Positions 23,084 to 32,254 are shown, numbered from the stretch's first letter. The stretch is DNA of 64,000 nucleotides from Minwuia sp. (GCA_029213165.1 JARGNO010000012.1:1-64000); one strand, 5' to 3'. Program-made: numbers and translations. The notes: generated by a model not told the origin, from the letters alone.

Positions 23084-23917
23084 TCAGGGCTCGATCACCA
23101 TGCCCTCGCGGGCAACGATGGAGCCGGGTCGGGCGCTCTCCACATCCCTTGCCACCCCATCCATGAAGTCGTCGTCATGTTCGGGGTCGTGGTGGAAGAC
23201 GACATAGGTCTTCGCATTGGCCTCGTCACACAGCCGCGCACCGGCTTCCCAGGTGCTGTGACCCCAGCCGACGCGGGTCTTGTATTCCTCTTCATTGTAG
23301 CTGGCGTCATAGATCACGACATCGGCGTCACGCAGGAACGCCACCAGTACCGGGTCACTGCCTTCTGCCGGATGCTCCGTATCTGTGATGTAGCAGATCG
23401 ACTTGCCCCCGAACTCCACGCGGTAGCCGCTGGCGTTGTTCGGATGGATCAGGGGGGATGTGCGCACGGTTATGCCGTCGCCCAGGTCCAGGGTCTCGCC
23501 TGAGCGGAAATCGATGTAGTCGATGTTCGCGTTGAAGATCGCGGGCGGCACAGGGAACAGCGGTGCGATCATCATGTCCTCCAGCACACTGGAAAGCGTG
23601 TGGTCGGGCAACAGGTGTCCGGCCCAGACGCGGAAGCTCCAGCCCGGAATGAAGAAGGGCACGAAGAACGGCAGACCGCAGACATGGTCGAAGTGCGTGT
23701 GGGTCAGGAACAGGTCAGCCTGATGCGGCTTCTGCTGCACCATCTTCTTGCCCAGATAGCGGATGCCTGATCCGGCATCGAACAGCAGGGTCCTGTCACC
23801 GGCCGTGACCTCCAGGGAGGAGGTATTGCCGCCGTAACGGATCACATCTTCTGCCGAGCAGGCGATGGAGCCCCTTACGCCCCAGAACCGTACCGAAAAT
23901 TCATTTGTGTCGGCCAA
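23084..23917 (-). CDS. MBL-fold metallo-hydrolase
   Basis: 277-residue metallo-beta-lactamase fold enzyme. Starts VRFWGVRGSIACSAEDVIRY; metal ligands in LTHTHFDHVCGLPFF, then CYITDTEHPAEGSDP and VGWGHSTWEAGARLC with later ligands. This N-terminal GVRGS form is shared by PhnP-like and class III phosphodiesterase-like enzymes and by two-component-linked hydrolases. Substrate not decided. Probably co-transcribed with the methyltransferase that follows. Confidence 0.82.
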   Translation of the reverse strand: MADTNEFSVRFWGVRGSIACSAEDVIRYGGNTSSLEVTAGDRTLLFDAGSGIRYLGKKMVQQKPHQADLFLTHTHFDHVCGLPFFVPFFIPGWSFRVWAGHLLPDHTLSSVLEDMMIAPLFPVPPAIFNANIDYIDFRSGETLDLGDGITVRTSPLIHPNNASGYRVEFGGKSICYITDTEHPAEGSDPVLVAFLRDADVVIYDASYNEEEYKTRVGWGHSTWEAGARLCDEANAKTYVVFHHDPEHDDDFMDGVARDVESARPGSIVAREGMVIEP

Positions 23918-24092
23918 GTGGCTCCCCCGATGAAGGTGCGCGGACCATTTGCGTCATGGCTTGTGCAGCGCCCGTGGACAGTGCGCCTGCCCTTCGACTA
24001 CGTATACTGTGCTTTTGGACAGGAAAAGCCAAGAAACTGCGACGGTATGCACAGACCGGTCGGGTTTTCCATTTCTGGGGGGAGAGAAGCAC

Positions 24093-24851
24093 GTGGAACC
24101 ACTGCTGGTCACACGCGAAGGCGGTGTTGTCACCCTGCGGCTGAACCAGCCGGAGAAGCATAATGCCCTTGATCTGGCGGCCATGCGGAATCTGACCGCC
24201 GTGCTGGCCGAACTTGGCGCTGACACGGCGATCCGCGTGCTGGTCCTGACCGGGGCGGGTGAGCGGACGTTCTGCGCCGGTGCCGATCTCAGCGGCGTGG
24301 ACGAGAACTTCCCCTGGTGGGAGAACCCGCTGGACACGATCTCCTCGCGGCTGGAGGGCCTGCCTTTCGCGACCGTCTGTGCCCTGAATGGGGCGGTCTA
24401 TGGCGGTGGAACCGATCTGGCGCTGGCCTGCGACTTTCGCATCGGCAAGACAACGGCGCGCACCTTCATCCCCCCGGCACGCTTCGGCATCCACTACCCG
24501 ATCAACGGGTTGCGCCGGGCGCAGGAGCGAATTGGCATGTCCGCGGCCAAGCGGCTCTATCTGGCAGGAGAGACCTTCGACGCGGCGGAAATGAAGGCCT
24601 GCGGATTTCTGGATCACGTCGTCGAGCCGGATCAGCATGCAGGTTTCGTCGACAGCTATGTGGCCGAGCTGGCGGCAATGGCTCCGCTGGCCGTGAAAGG
24701 CATGAAGTATGTCCTGAACGCCAGCGCACGCGGCAATCTGGACTATGCCCGGGCGATGGAAGGGGTGCGCGAATGCTTCACCTCGGCTGACTTCCTTGAA
24801 GGGCGTGCCGCCATTGCGGGGAAGCGCAAACCGGTCTTCAAGGGAAACTGA
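24093..24851 (+). CDS. Enoyl-CoA hydratase/isomerase (crotonase) family protein
   Basis: 252 residues from a GTG with GGGGGGAGAG upstream; the longer frame adds 48 residues with no family match. CoA-binding/oxyanion features: QPEKHNALDLAAMRNL, CAGADLSG, and NGAVYGGGTDLALACDFRIG. The loop that carries a catalytic glutamate in true hydratases reads FIPPARFGIHYPINGLRR here with none in the usual place, so the reaction may be isomerisation, decarboxylation or hydrolysis rather than hydration. The following deacylase gene is 24 bases away in the same direction. Confidence 0.82.
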   Translation: MEPLLVTREGGVVTLRLNQPEKHNALDLAAMRNLTAVLAELGADTAIRVLVLTGAGERTFCAGADLSGVDENFPWWENPLDTISSRLEGLPFATVCALNGAVYGGGTDLALACDFRIGKTTARTFIPPARFGIHYPINGLRRAQERIGMSAAKRLYLAGETFDAAEMKACGFLDHVVEPDQHAGFVDSYVAELAAMAPLAVKGMKYVLNASARGNLDYARAMEGVRECFTSADFLEGRAAIAGKRKPVFKGN

Positions 24852-24875
24852 ACCCGGCATGGAAGGAGAGACCCG

Positions 24876-25379
24876 ATGCCCGCAACACGCGCAGACCTGC
24901 AGGCCCGGCTGGATTCCCTCGGGATCACGACCGAGACCATCGAGCATGAGGCCGTGTTCACGGTCGAGGAGGCGAAGGCCCATCGCGGCCAGATGTCGGG
25001 CGGTCACATCAAGAACCTGTTCCTGAAGGACAAGAAGGGTGGCCTCTGGCTCGTCGTCTGTCTGGAAGACCGTCGCGTGGACATGAATGCGCTCTCCAAA
25101 CGGTTGGGTGCGCCGCGGTTCAGCTTCGGCAAGCCGGACCTGCTGATGGAGGTACTGGGGGTCGAGCCTGGCTCCGTCACGCCCTTCGCCGTCATCAACG
25201 ACGGGCAGGGCCGGGTGAAGCTGGTTCTGGATGTGGAACTGATGCAGCACGATCCGATCAACGCTCACCCGCTGGTCAATACGGCGACGACGCGGATCAC
25301 GCCTGATGACCTGCTGGCGTTCTGCCGGGACTGCGGCCACGAGCCCGTCCTGAGCCCGATAGATGAGCGCCAGGACTGA
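24876..25379 (+). CDS. YbaK/ProXp-ala type aminoacyl-tRNA deacylase
   Basis: 167-residue free-standing editing domain, probably hydrolysing Ala-tRNAPro. The block GGHIKNLFLKDKKGGLWL holds the conserved catalytic lysine, and LGAPRFSFGKPDLLMEVLG and SVTPFAVINDGQGRVKLVLD are typical of the ProXp-ala/PrdX group rather than YbaK proper. An AAGGAGAG ribosome site precedes the ATG. Cytoplasmic quality control of translation. Confidence 0.85.
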   Translation: MPATRADLQARLDSLGITTETIEHEAVFTVEEAKAHRGQMSGGHIKNLFLKDKKGGLWLVVCLEDRRVDMNALSKRLGAPRFSFGKPDLLMEVLGVEPGSVTPFAVINDGQGRVKLVLDVELMQHDPINAHPLVNTATTRITPDDLLAFCRDCGHEPVLSPIDERQD

Positions 25380-25477
25380 GTGGCAGAAGCACGCATTGCC
25401 CTTCACTGCCGAACCACCTACATCTTGGCCAGCCCTGCGGACCGGGGCAGGAAATGACGTGCAGAGGTAAGACAGAC

Positions 25478-26410
25478 ATGGAAACCATCATCGGACAGCC
25501 GCAGGGTCAGGCACCGGGACAGGCCGACGCAGCGGACCTGATCAAGGACAGTTCCATCGCGACCTTCATGGAAGACGTGATCCAGGCATCGCAGGAAGTC
25601 CCCGTGCTGGTGGATTTCTGGGCGCCATGGTGCGGTCCATGCAAGCAGTTGACTCCGGTTCTGGAAAAGGTCGTTGGCGAAGCGGGCGGCAAGGTCCGCC
25701 TGGTCAAGGTCAACATCGACGAGAATCAGGAGATCGCGCAGCAGATGCGCATCCAGTCGATTCCAGCCGTCTTCGCCTTCAAGGGCGGTCAGCCGGTCGA
25801 CGGTTTCATGGGCGCGCTGCCCGAGAGCCAGGTGCGGGAGTTCATCGACAAAGTGGCTGGCGGGATTGGCCCGAGTCCGGAGGAACAGTTCCTGGAGGCC
25901 GGGACAGCGGCGCTGGAAGCGGGCGACGGCGAGACGGCGGCCGGTGCCTTCGCGCAGATGATCCAGGCAAACCCGGAAAGCCCGCAGGCCTTTGCCGGAC
26001 TGGTCCGGGCCTATGTCCTGCTTGGCGACTTCGATGGCGCGCAGCAGATCCTCGACCAGGTGCCGGTGGCGATCTCCACCCATGGCGAGATTGCCGGCGC
26101 GAAGGCGGCACTGGAACTGGCGCTGCAGTCCAGCGACCCCGCAGCGATGCAGGAAGTCAGCCGCCTCGCCGCCGCGCTGGAGGCGTCGCCTGATGACCTG
26201 CAGGTGCGCTTTGACCATGCCAACGCCCTGCTCGCCGCTGATCAGCGCGAGGAGGCGGTGGCGGAACTGCTGGAATGTTTCCGTCGTGACCGCGACTGGC
26301 AGGAGCAGGCGGTGCGCAAGAAGCTGGTGCAGCTGTTCGAAGCCTGGGGCAACAAGGATCCGCTGACACTGAAGTCCCGTCGCCGTCTCTCCACCCTGAT
26401 GTTCAGCTGA
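25478..26410 (+). CDS. cnoX: Thioredoxin with TPR-like C-terminus (CnoX/YbbN type)
   Basis: 310 residues. The N-terminal third is thioredoxin: VLVDFWAPWCGPCKQLTPVLE has an intact CGPC redox site, and IPAVFAFKGGQPVDGFMG holds the cis-proline. The rest is helical with TPR features, closing with ECFRRDRDWQEQAVRKKLVQ and a SRRRLSTLMFS end, characteristic of YbbN/CnoX chaperedoxins, which protect proteins from overoxidation and pass them to GroEL. Unlike E. coli the site has both cysteines. METIIG start chosen; an ATG eight codons earlier is also possible. Confidence 0.88.
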   Translation: METIIGQPQGQAPGQADAADLIKDSSIATFMEDVIQASQEVPVLVDFWAPWCGPCKQLTPVLEKVVGEAGGKVRLVKVNIDENQEIAQQMRIQSIPAVFAFKGGQPVDGFMGALPESQVREFIDKVAGGIGPSPEEQFLEAGTAALEAGDGETAAGAFAQMIQANPESPQAFAGLVRAYVLLGDFDGAQQILDQVPVAISTHGEIAGAKAALELALQSSDPAAMQEVSRLAAALEASPDDLQVRFDHANALLAADQREEAVAELLECFRRDRDWQEQAVRKKLVQLFEAWGNKDPLTLKSRRRLSTLMFS

Positions 26411-26429
26411 GGCGCGGGAGGCGACGCGC

Positions 26430-27095
26430 ATGGCCAATCCGGATCGCCCGACCGGGCCGGAGAGCCTGCCGGAGCGAATCACGATCTTCCCGCTGCGGGG
26501 CGCCATCCTGTTGCCCGGCGGACGCCTGCCGCTGAACATCTTTGAACCACGCTATCTCGCCATGACCCGTGACGCGATGGCGGGCGGTCGGCTGATCGGC
26601 ATGATCCAGCCGCGCGAGACGGACGAGGAAACCTATACACCGCCGATCTATGGCATCGGCTGTCTGGGGCGGATCACCGAATTCGCGGAGACCGGCGACG
26701 GTCGCTATCAGATCGCGCTGACCGGAGTCTGCCGTTTCAGGGTTTCGCAGGAAGTGGCGAGTGACACCGCCTATCGTCAGGTGTTGGCGGACTATTCCGA
26801 CTATCCGGAAGATTTTGGCGAGGAAGAGATTTCGGGTCGGACAGTTGACCGGCGCCGCCTGGTCGGTGGCCTGCAGAAGTTTCTTGATCGCCAGGGGCTG
26901 AAGGCGGACTGGGAGGCGGCGGAGCGGGCGAGCGATGTTGCGCTGATCAATTCGCTGTCCATGATGCTGCCCCTCGATCCCAGCGAGAAGCAGGCCCTGC
27001 TGGAGGCCGCGAACGTGCCGGAACGGGCGGATATCCTGACAACGCTGATCGAGATGTCGCTGATGGCCGGCGATGGTGACGCGCCGGTCCAGTGA
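26430..27095 (+). CDS. LON peptidase substrate-binding (Lon-N) domain protein
   Basis: 221-residue stand-alone PUA-like Lon-N domain without ATPase or protease. Signature IFPLRGAILLPGGRLPLNIFEPRYLAM at the N-terminus, quoted in parts: PLRGAILLPGG then LNIFEPRYLAM. C-terminal helices end in LIEMSLMAGD. Role unknown, presumed in proteostasis. It follows cnoX by 19 bases and precedes the Trm112 gene by about 50, and this cnoX-LonN-Trm112 order is common in alphaproteobacteria, suggesting one transcript. Confidence 0.88.
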   Translation: MANPDRPTGPESLPERITIFPLRGAILLPGGRLPLNIFEPRYLAMTRDAMAGGRLIGMIQPRETDEETYTPPIYGIGCLGRITEFAETGDGRYQIALTGVCRFRVSQEVASDTAYRQVLADYSDYPEDFGEEEISGRTVDRRRLVGGLQKFLDRQGLKADWEAAERASDVALINSLSMMLPLDPSEKQALLEAANVPERADILTTLIEMSLMAGDGDAPVQ

Positions 27096-27146
27096 CCGGC
27101 AGATCCGAATGGGAAACGCCCTTCAGGGGCGGGCAGGGGACAAGAG

Positions 27147-27344
27147 ATGACACAGAACACGCTGGACCCGAAGTTGCTTGAGATCCTGGTCTGTCCGCTG
27201 ACCAAGGGGCCACTGGACTATGACCGGGAGGCGCAGGAACTGATCAGTCGCCGCGCCGGTCTCGCCTTTCCGGTGCGTGACGGCATTCCCATCATGCTGG
27301 CCGATGAGGCGCGCAAGCTGGACGACGACAAGGGTGCCGCCTGA
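27147..27344 (+). CDS. Trm112 family protein
   Basis: 65 residues: [18 protein letters not shown] followed by [18 protein letters not shown], the whole length of the bacterial Trm112/YcaR family. Eukaryotic Trm112 activates methyltransferases; the bacterial role is less clear. Only one cysteine of the zinc set remains (VCPLTKG), as in many proteobacterial members. ATG preceded by AAGAG. Its stop overlaps the next start as TGATG. Confidence 0.88.
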   Translation: MTQNTLDPKLLEILVCPLTKGPLDYDREAQELISRRAGLAFPVRDGIPIMLADEARKLDDDKGAA

Positions 27345-27730
27345 TGACATCCATGGAGATGTACGAACGGGCCGGGCGACCCCAGCCCACCGAGATCCGG
27401 CTCCGGAAGGCGGAGAAGGTGCTGGAGATCGACTTCGAGGACGGACGCAGCTTCGTCTTTCCGGCCGAGTTCCTGCGGGTGGAGAGTCCCTCCGCCGAAG
27501 TGCGTGGCCATAGCCCGACTCAGCGCCAGTGGGTTCCGGGAAAACTGCATGTCGGCTTCGAGAGTCTGGAATCCGTCGGCAATTATGCCGTCCGTATCCG
27601 CTTCGATGACGGGCATGACACCGGCATCTACTCCTGGGGTTTCCTGTACGAATATGGCGACCAGTACGAACAGGTCTGGGACCGCTATTGTGAGACTCTC
27701 GACGAAATGGGCCTCAGTCGGGAGCCCTGA
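27344..27730 (+). CDS. DUF971 family protein (gamma-butyrobetaine hydroxylase-like N-terminal domain)
   Basis: 128 residues. PTEIRLRKAEKVLEIDFEDG and FPAEFLRVESPSAEVRGH are the DUF971 beta-rich fold, and FDDGHDTGIYSWGFLYEYG closes it; this module may bind zinc or Fe-S in larger proteins. Small stand-alone versions are widespread and lie near Fe-S or Mrp genes. The ATG overlaps the Trm112 stop by one base, so the pair is coupled. Confidence 0.85.
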   Translation: MTSMEMYERAGRPQPTEIRLRKAEKVLEIDFEDGRSFVFPAEFLRVESPSAEVRGHSPTQRQWVPGKLHVGFESLESVGNYAVRIRFDDGHDTGIYSWGFLYEYGDQYEQVWDRYCETLDEMGLSREP

Positions 27731-27742
27731 CGGAACGGGTGC

Positions 27743-28120
27743 TCAACCGGTCTTCAGCTTCACTGGCTGGCCATGCGGTGTGTTGCGATAGGCGCGCACC
27801 CAGTCCTGCGCGCGCAGGTCCAGGGCCTCTGAAGTGGCGAGCGCCTTCTCTGTCACCAGTGATTCAAGGGCTGTCAGCCAGTGCCGGTAGTATGTATTGC
27901 CAAGGTCTGGATCACCCGCCGCCTGCGCCGCCTTGATCTGTTGGCTCAGAGCCGTCGCCCATTCGTTCCATGTGAAGTGACCGGCGGCATGCAGTTCCAG
28001 CGTGATGGCGAAGGCACTTGCCTCCCAGGGTTCGCGGAAGACCGGTCCACCCGCGTCACGCGGCAGGTCCGGCAATGCCTCCAGCGCGGGCAACTGATCT
28101 GGCATCGGTGCGGTTGTCAT
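27743..28120 (-). CDS. Nitrile hydratase accessory (activator) protein
   Basis: 125 residues from [19 protein letters not shown]. Homologous to the N-terminal part of the nitrile hydratase beta subunit encoded just upstream: FREPWEASAFAITLELHAAG and YYRHWLTALESLVTEK correspond to [20 protein letters not shown] and [16 protein letters not shown] there. Such proteins (NthE/P14K type) form a complex with the alpha subunit and bring in the cobalt and the cysteine oxidation. The ATG overlaps the beta-subunit stop as ATGA. Confidence 0.9.
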   Translation of the reverse strand: MTTAPMPDQLPALEALPDLPRDAGGPVFREPWEASAFAITLELHAAGHFTWNEWATALSQQIKAAQAAGDPDLGNTYYRHWLTALESLVTEKALATSEALDLRAQDWVRAYRNTPHGQPVKLKTG

Positions 28121-28782
28121 GGCGTATCCAGGTAAGGTTCCCAAAGGTCCACCATGACGGAATCCCGTGCTGCCGCATCGGGTCCCCAGAGGTCGCGGGC
28201 CATGAACTGCACGGTATAGAGGTGTTCACCACGCCGGATGCCCTTCGCGCTGTCGTCAGCGAAGACGTGCCCGCCATGCCACAGCACGATCTCCCCCACA
28301 TGGCCGCGGACATAGCGGGGAATGCGTGTATGCCCGATGGGGTTCATGTTGCGGGCCAGCACCAGGTCGCCGACGCTGAACAGCGGGGCATTGTCGATGT
28401 CCATGCTGGTCGGGCCACCGGCGGAGTAGACCTTGTCCACCGCATCGGCGTTCAGAACCCGATAGCTGCCCGGTTCCGGCATCTGGTGCACGGTCGCGGT
28501 CTCCAGCTCCTCCGAGGTCAGCAGACCCTTCGCCACCACCTGCCGTGACAGGGCCTCGATCCATTTCTGGTAGTAGCTGGAGGAGGTATAGAGCACGGGA
28601 TCAAGCGATTCCCGGACCGAGCGCGCTTCATCGATCGACCATTGCCCCAGCGCGCCGCAGGCCAGGGTCAGGGCCAGCGCCTTTCGCTCCCACGTCTCAT
28701 GAAACAGCGGCTCGGCTTCCTCCGGTTCCGGATTGATGGCGCCGAAGGCATGCATTCCGCCCATGTCGTGGGGGCCGTTCAT
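28117..28782 (-). CDS. nthB: Nitrile hydratase beta subunit
   Basis: 221 residues with the classic start [19 protein letters not shown]. The C-terminal half is the SH3-like barrel: [40 protein letters not shown] and the end [11 protein letters not shown]. Forms the alpha-beta heterodimer that hydrates nitriles to amides. Overlaps the alpha gene by four bases (ATGA) and the accessory gene likewise, a tightly coupled three-gene unit. Confidence 0.96.
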   Translation of the reverse strand: MNGPHDMGGMHAFGAINPEPEEAEPLFHETWERKALALTLACGALGQWSIDEARSVRESLDPVLYTSSSYYQKWIEALSRQVVAKGLLTSEELETATVHQMPEPGSYRVLNADAVDKVYSAGGPTSMDIDNAPLFSVGDLVLARNMNPIGHTRIPRYVRGHVGEIVLWHGGHVFADDSAKGIRRGEHLYTVQFMARDLWGPDAAARDSVMVDLWEPYLDTP

Positions 28783-29405
28783 GCGGCTGCCCCTGATGCG
28801 GGCCGGGCCTTCTCGACCCCGATCATGGAATTGCGGCTGACCAGCGGGATCAACTGTTCCATTGTCCAGCCCTCCGTCCCCTCCGGTCGTTCCGGCAGCA
28901 CCAGGAAGCGCACTTCAGAGGTCGAATCCCAGACCTTCACCTCCACATCCTCATCCAGCACCGTGCCGAACTCTGCCAGCACGCCACGTGGGTCGATGAC
29001 GGCGCGGCTGCGATAGGGGGATGACTTGTACCAGGCGGGTGGCAGGCCAAGCACCGGCCATGGATAGCAGGAGCAGAGCGTGCAGACGACAAGGTGATGC
29101 AGTTTCGGGCCGTTCTCCACGACCACCATGTGCTCCCCCTGCCGCCCGGTGTAATCCAGTTCGGTGATCGCAGCAGTGGCGTCAGCGCGCAGACGCTCCA
29201 GATAGGCCGGATCGGTCCATGCACGGGCGACCACATGTGCGCCGTTGCGCGGCCCGACGCGATTCTCGTAGCGGTCGACGATGACATCCAGCGCCTTCGG
29301 ATCGACCAACCCCTTCTCCACCAGCAGGGATTCCAGCGCCTGCACCCGCAGCGCCATCTCCGACGGTGGCTCCGTCATCTCGTCACCATGATGGTCGTGC
29401 GCCAT
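28779..29405 (-). CDS. nthA: Nitrile hydratase alpha subunit, cobalt type
   Basis: 208 residues. Metal site [21 protein letters not shown]108, C111, S112 and C113 coordinate the metal, and Thr at position 109 (VCTLCSC rather than VCSLCSC) marks the non-corrin cobalt form. The N-terminal HDHHGDE is a minor His-rich extension. GGGGG lies about seven bases upstream of the ATG. First gene of the operon. No amidase gene follows, so the amide product must be handled elsewhere. Confidence 0.96.
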   Translation of the reverse strand: MAHDHHGDEMTEPPSEMALRVQALESLLVEKGLVDPKALDVIVDRYENRVGPRNGAHVVARAWTDPAYLERLRADATAAITELDYTGRQGEHMVVVENGPKLHHLVVCTLCSCYPWPVLGLPPAWYKSSPYRSRAVIDPRGVLAEFGTVLDEDVEVKVWDSTSEVRFLVLPERPEGTEGWTMEQLIPLVSRNSMIGVEKARPASGAAA

Positions 29406-29499
29406 TGCAAACCCCCGTGTTCAAGGCGGAACGGGCGAAGCTTGCCACGGACGCCGCCCGGTGTCAGCCTCCGCCCTGTCCAGAGGCAGGAGTACGGGC

Positions 29500-30900
29500 A
29501 TGAGCAGGGAAGCAGCATTGGCGGCAGCGGAAAGCTGGATCAGCGACGGCGGGTTCTTCGATGAGCTGGCGCGGCGGGTGGCCGTCCGGACGGAGAGCCA
29601 GAAGCCCGAGAGCCTGCCTGAACTGCACCGCTATCTGGACACGGAGATGCAACCTGCGTTTCAGGCGATGGGTTTCACCTGTACCAAGTACGAGAATCCG
29701 CTCGGCTTCGGCCCCGTGCTGCTGGCCACGCGGCATGAGGGCGACGATCTGCCGACCGTGCTCGGCTATGGCCATGGTGACGTGATCCGGGGGCTGGAGG
29801 ATCAGTGGAGCAAGGGGGAGGGGCCGTGGATCCTCAGCCGCGACGGGGACCGGCTGTATGGCCGCGGCACGGCGGACAACAAGGCACAGCACACCATCAA
29901 CATGGCGGCGCTGCGCCAGGTGATCGCGACACGCGGGTCGCTGGGTTTCAACGCCAAGTTCATCATCGAAACGGGGGAGGAAACCGGCTCGCGCGGTCTG
30001 CATGAGGTGATTGCCGCCAACAGGGATGCCTTCGCCGCCGATGTGTTCATTGCCTCCGACGGACCCAGGGTGAAGCCGGACCGTCCGACACTGACGCTGG
30101 GGGCACGCGGGGCGGTGAATTTCGATCTGCTGGTGGACCTGCGTGCCGGCGGGCACCATTCAGGCAACTGGGGTGGACTGATTGCCAATCCGGCGATCAT
30201 CCTCGCCCATGCGCTGGCCTCCATCGCCGGGCCGGAAGGGGCAATCCGCGTACCCGAATGGCGCCCGCCCGCGATCGACGCGGTGACCCGTGCTGCGCTG
30301 GCCGATATCGAGATCGATGCCGGGGCAGGTGGCCCGACAATCGACCGCGACTGGGGTGAGCCGGGCCTGACATCACCGGAGCGGGTCTATGCCTGGAACA
30401 GTTTCGAGGTGCTGGCCTTCCGGACCGGCAATCCTGACCGACCCGTCAACGCCATCCCGCCGCGCGCCTGGGCGCACTGCCAGTTGCGCTTTGTCACCGG
30501 CATCGATCCGGACGACATCGTGCCGGCGCTGCAGCGGCATCTGGCCCGTGGTGGCTTCGCACAGGTGCAGGTGCTGCCGCCGGACGAGAAGAATGCAGGG
30601 GCTTTCATCGCGACCCGAACCCGTCCCGACGACCCATGGGTCGAACGTATCCATGCCTCCATGGAGCGCACCATCGAGGCCGCTCCGGCAGTGATCCCGA
30701 GCCTGGGCGGGTCGATCTGCAATGAGCTGTTCACCGACCTGCTGGGGTTGCCCGCGATCTGGATTCCGCACTCCTATGCGGCCTGTTCCCAGCACGCGCC
30801 GGACGAGCATGTGCTGATGCCCTGCATGTCCAGTGCGGCCAGGATCATGACAGGTCTCTACTGGGATCTCGGCACGGCACAGGGCAGCGCGGCACACTGA
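29500..30900 (+). CDS. M20 family metallopeptidase (dipeptidase/deacylase)
   Basis: 466 residues from the ATG at 29500, which has AGGAG seven bases upstream. Zinc site features: GYGHGDVIRG, GRGTADNKAQHTINMAAL, and FIIETGEETGSRGLHEVI with the catalytic and metal-binding glutamates, then the dimerisation domain containing GGHHSGNWGGL and a late metal histidine in IPHSYAACSQHAPDEH. Likely hydrolyses a dipeptide or N-acyl amino acid. Divergent from nthA and followed by truA after one base. Confidence 0.88.
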   Translation: MSREAALAAAESWISDGGFFDELARRVAVRTESQKPESLPELHRYLDTEMQPAFQAMGFTCTKYENPLGFGPVLLATRHEGDDLPTVLGYGHGDVIRGLEDQWSKGEGPWILSRDGDRLYGRGTADNKAQHTINMAALRQVIATRGSLGFNAKFIIETGEETGSRGLHEVIAANRDAFAADVFIASDGPRVKPDRPTLTLGARGAVNFDLLVDLRAGGHHSGNWGGLIANPAIILAHALASIAGPEGAIRVPEWRPPAIDAVTRAALADIEIDAGAGGPTIDRDWGEPGLTSPERVYAWNSFEVLAFRTGNPDRPVNAIPPRAWAHCQLRFVTGIDPDDIVPALQRHLARGGFAQVQVLPPDEKNAGAFIATRTRPDDPWVERIHASMERTIEAAPAVIPSLGGSICNELFTDLLGLPAIWIPHSYAACSQHAPDEHVLMPCMSSAARIMTGLYWDLGTAQGSAAH

Positions 30901-30901
30901 C

Positions 30902-31666
30902 ATGCAGCGCTATCGACTGACCCTGGAATTCGATGGCAGCGCCTTTGTCGGCTGGCAGTACCAGACCAATGGCCTGACCGTTCAGGAAGTGGTGGAGACG
31001 GCCATCGGCCGGTTCTGCGCCACGGTGCCGCGCATCATGTCCGCCGGTCGCACGGATTCGGGCGTCCATGCGCTGGGTATGGTGGCACACGCCGATATTG
31101 ACCGGGACATGACCACCGACCGGCTGTTCGAGGCGCTGAACTTCCACATGCGACCCCATCCGGTCGTGGTGCGGGAGATCGCGCCGGTCCCTTCGGAGTT
31201 CGATGCCCGCCGAAGCTGCATCCAGCGTCACTACGTCTATCGCATCCTCAACCGCCACGCGCCGCCGGCACTCGACATGGGACGGGTATGGCATGTGGTG
31301 AAACCGCTGGACCTGGACCTGATGCGCGAAGGTGCGGCGCGTCTGGTCGGGCACCGGGATTTCGAGAGCTTCCGTTCCGCCCATTGCCAGTCGAAGACGT
31401 CCGAGAAGACTCTGGAACGGCTGGAAATCACGCGGGAGGGGGAAGAGGTGCATGTGCATGCCTCCGCCCGGTCGTTCCTGCACAATCAGGTGCGGATCCT
31501 GACCGGCACGCTGGTCGATGTCGGAAAGCGGCGCTGGACCCCGGATGATGTCACCCGCGCGCTGGAGGCGCGGGACCGTCAGGCGGCGGGGCCGACCGCC
31601 CCTGCCTGCGGGCTCTACTTCCTGCGGGCGGACTATCCTCCGGCGGCTTCCGGCAGTGCCACATAG
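30902..31666 (+). CDS. truA: tRNA pseudouridine(38-40) synthase TruA
   Basis: Modifies U38-U40 in the anticodon arm of tRNAs. 254 residues. The catalytic aspartate is in SAGRTDSGVHALGMVAH; LEFDGSAFVGWQYQTNG at the N-terminus and FLHNQVRILTGTLVDVGK near the C-terminus are standard. It begins one base after the M20 peptidase stop, so it is likely co-transcribed, and its 3' end overlaps the convergent membrane-protein gene by 34 bases. Confidence 0.97.
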   Translation: MQRYRLTLEFDGSAFVGWQYQTNGLTVQEVVETAIGRFCATVPRIMSAGRTDSGVHALGMVAHADIDRDMTTDRLFEALNFHMRPHPVVVREIAPVPSEFDARRSCIQRHYVYRILNRHAPPALDMGRVWHVVKPLDLDLMREGAARLVGHRDFESFRSAHCQSKTSEKTLERLEITREGEEVHVHASARSFLHNQVRILTGTLVDVGKRRWTPDDVTRALEARDRQAAGPTAPACGLYFLRADYPPAASGSAT

Positions 31667-32241
31667 GGCGCGACGAGCCTCAGCACCGTCAGTGACCAGG
31701 CGATACTGAGCACGAAATCGAGGAAGGCGACCCCCATCGCTGCAAGCCGGTCGATTCCGAGAATGTCCCGCGCCAGCAGGAAGCGATAGGCCAGGACCAG
31801 CAAGACGGTCAGCACCATGGCGAAGCCGCCGCTCTCCGCGCTTACCAGACCGCTCTGGCTCAGGGCCAGCAGGGGCAGCTGCAGCAGCATGATCCAGACG
31901 TGTGACCAGTTGTAGGCCACGACATAGCGTCGCCAAGCATTGCGTACGCTGAAGAAGCGCGCAACCTCGTGCGAGATCACCGGCCAGACCAGCCAGCCCG
32001 CGACATAGGCAGCCGATTCGATGGCGATCACCGCTGTCACGTCCTGTGGCGGCTGGTCCAGATAGCCCCGGATGACGGACACCAGCACATAGAGCGGCGC
32101 AATCAGGACGGCGACGAAGAACGACTTCCACACTCCGGAGACCGAGTCATCCAGCATCCAGGCAGCGGCCCTGTCGCGCAGGGCCACGCGCCAGGTTGCC
32201 TGAAGTGCAATCGCGATTTCCATTTTGCTGGGGATCAGCAT
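31633..32241 (-). CDS. Predicted membrane protein, function unknown
   Basis: 202 residues with about five hydrophobic segments: SFFVAVLIAPLYVLVSVI, VAGWLVWPVISHEV, WSHVWIMLLQLPLLAL, GFAMVLTVLLVLAYRFLLA and the C-terminal FLDFVLSIAWSLTVLRLVA. The family was not recognised; it resembles uncharacterised alphaproteobacterial inner-membrane proteins of the Yip1-like kind. Overlaps the end of truA head to head. Start could also be the internal ATG at 32223; neither has a clear ribosome site. Confidence 0.7.
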   Translation of the reverse strand: MLIPSKMEIAIALQATWRVALRDRAAAWMLDDSVSGVWKSFFVAVLIAPLYVLVSVIRGYLDQPPQDVTAVIAIESAAYVAGWLVWPVISHEVARFFSVRNAWRRYVVAYNWSHVWIMLLQLPLLALSQSGLVSAESGGFAMVLTVLLVLAYRFLLARDILGIDRLAAMGVAFLDFVLSIAWSLTVLRLVAPYVALPEAAGG

Positions 32242-32254
32242 GTCTCGAAGCGGC

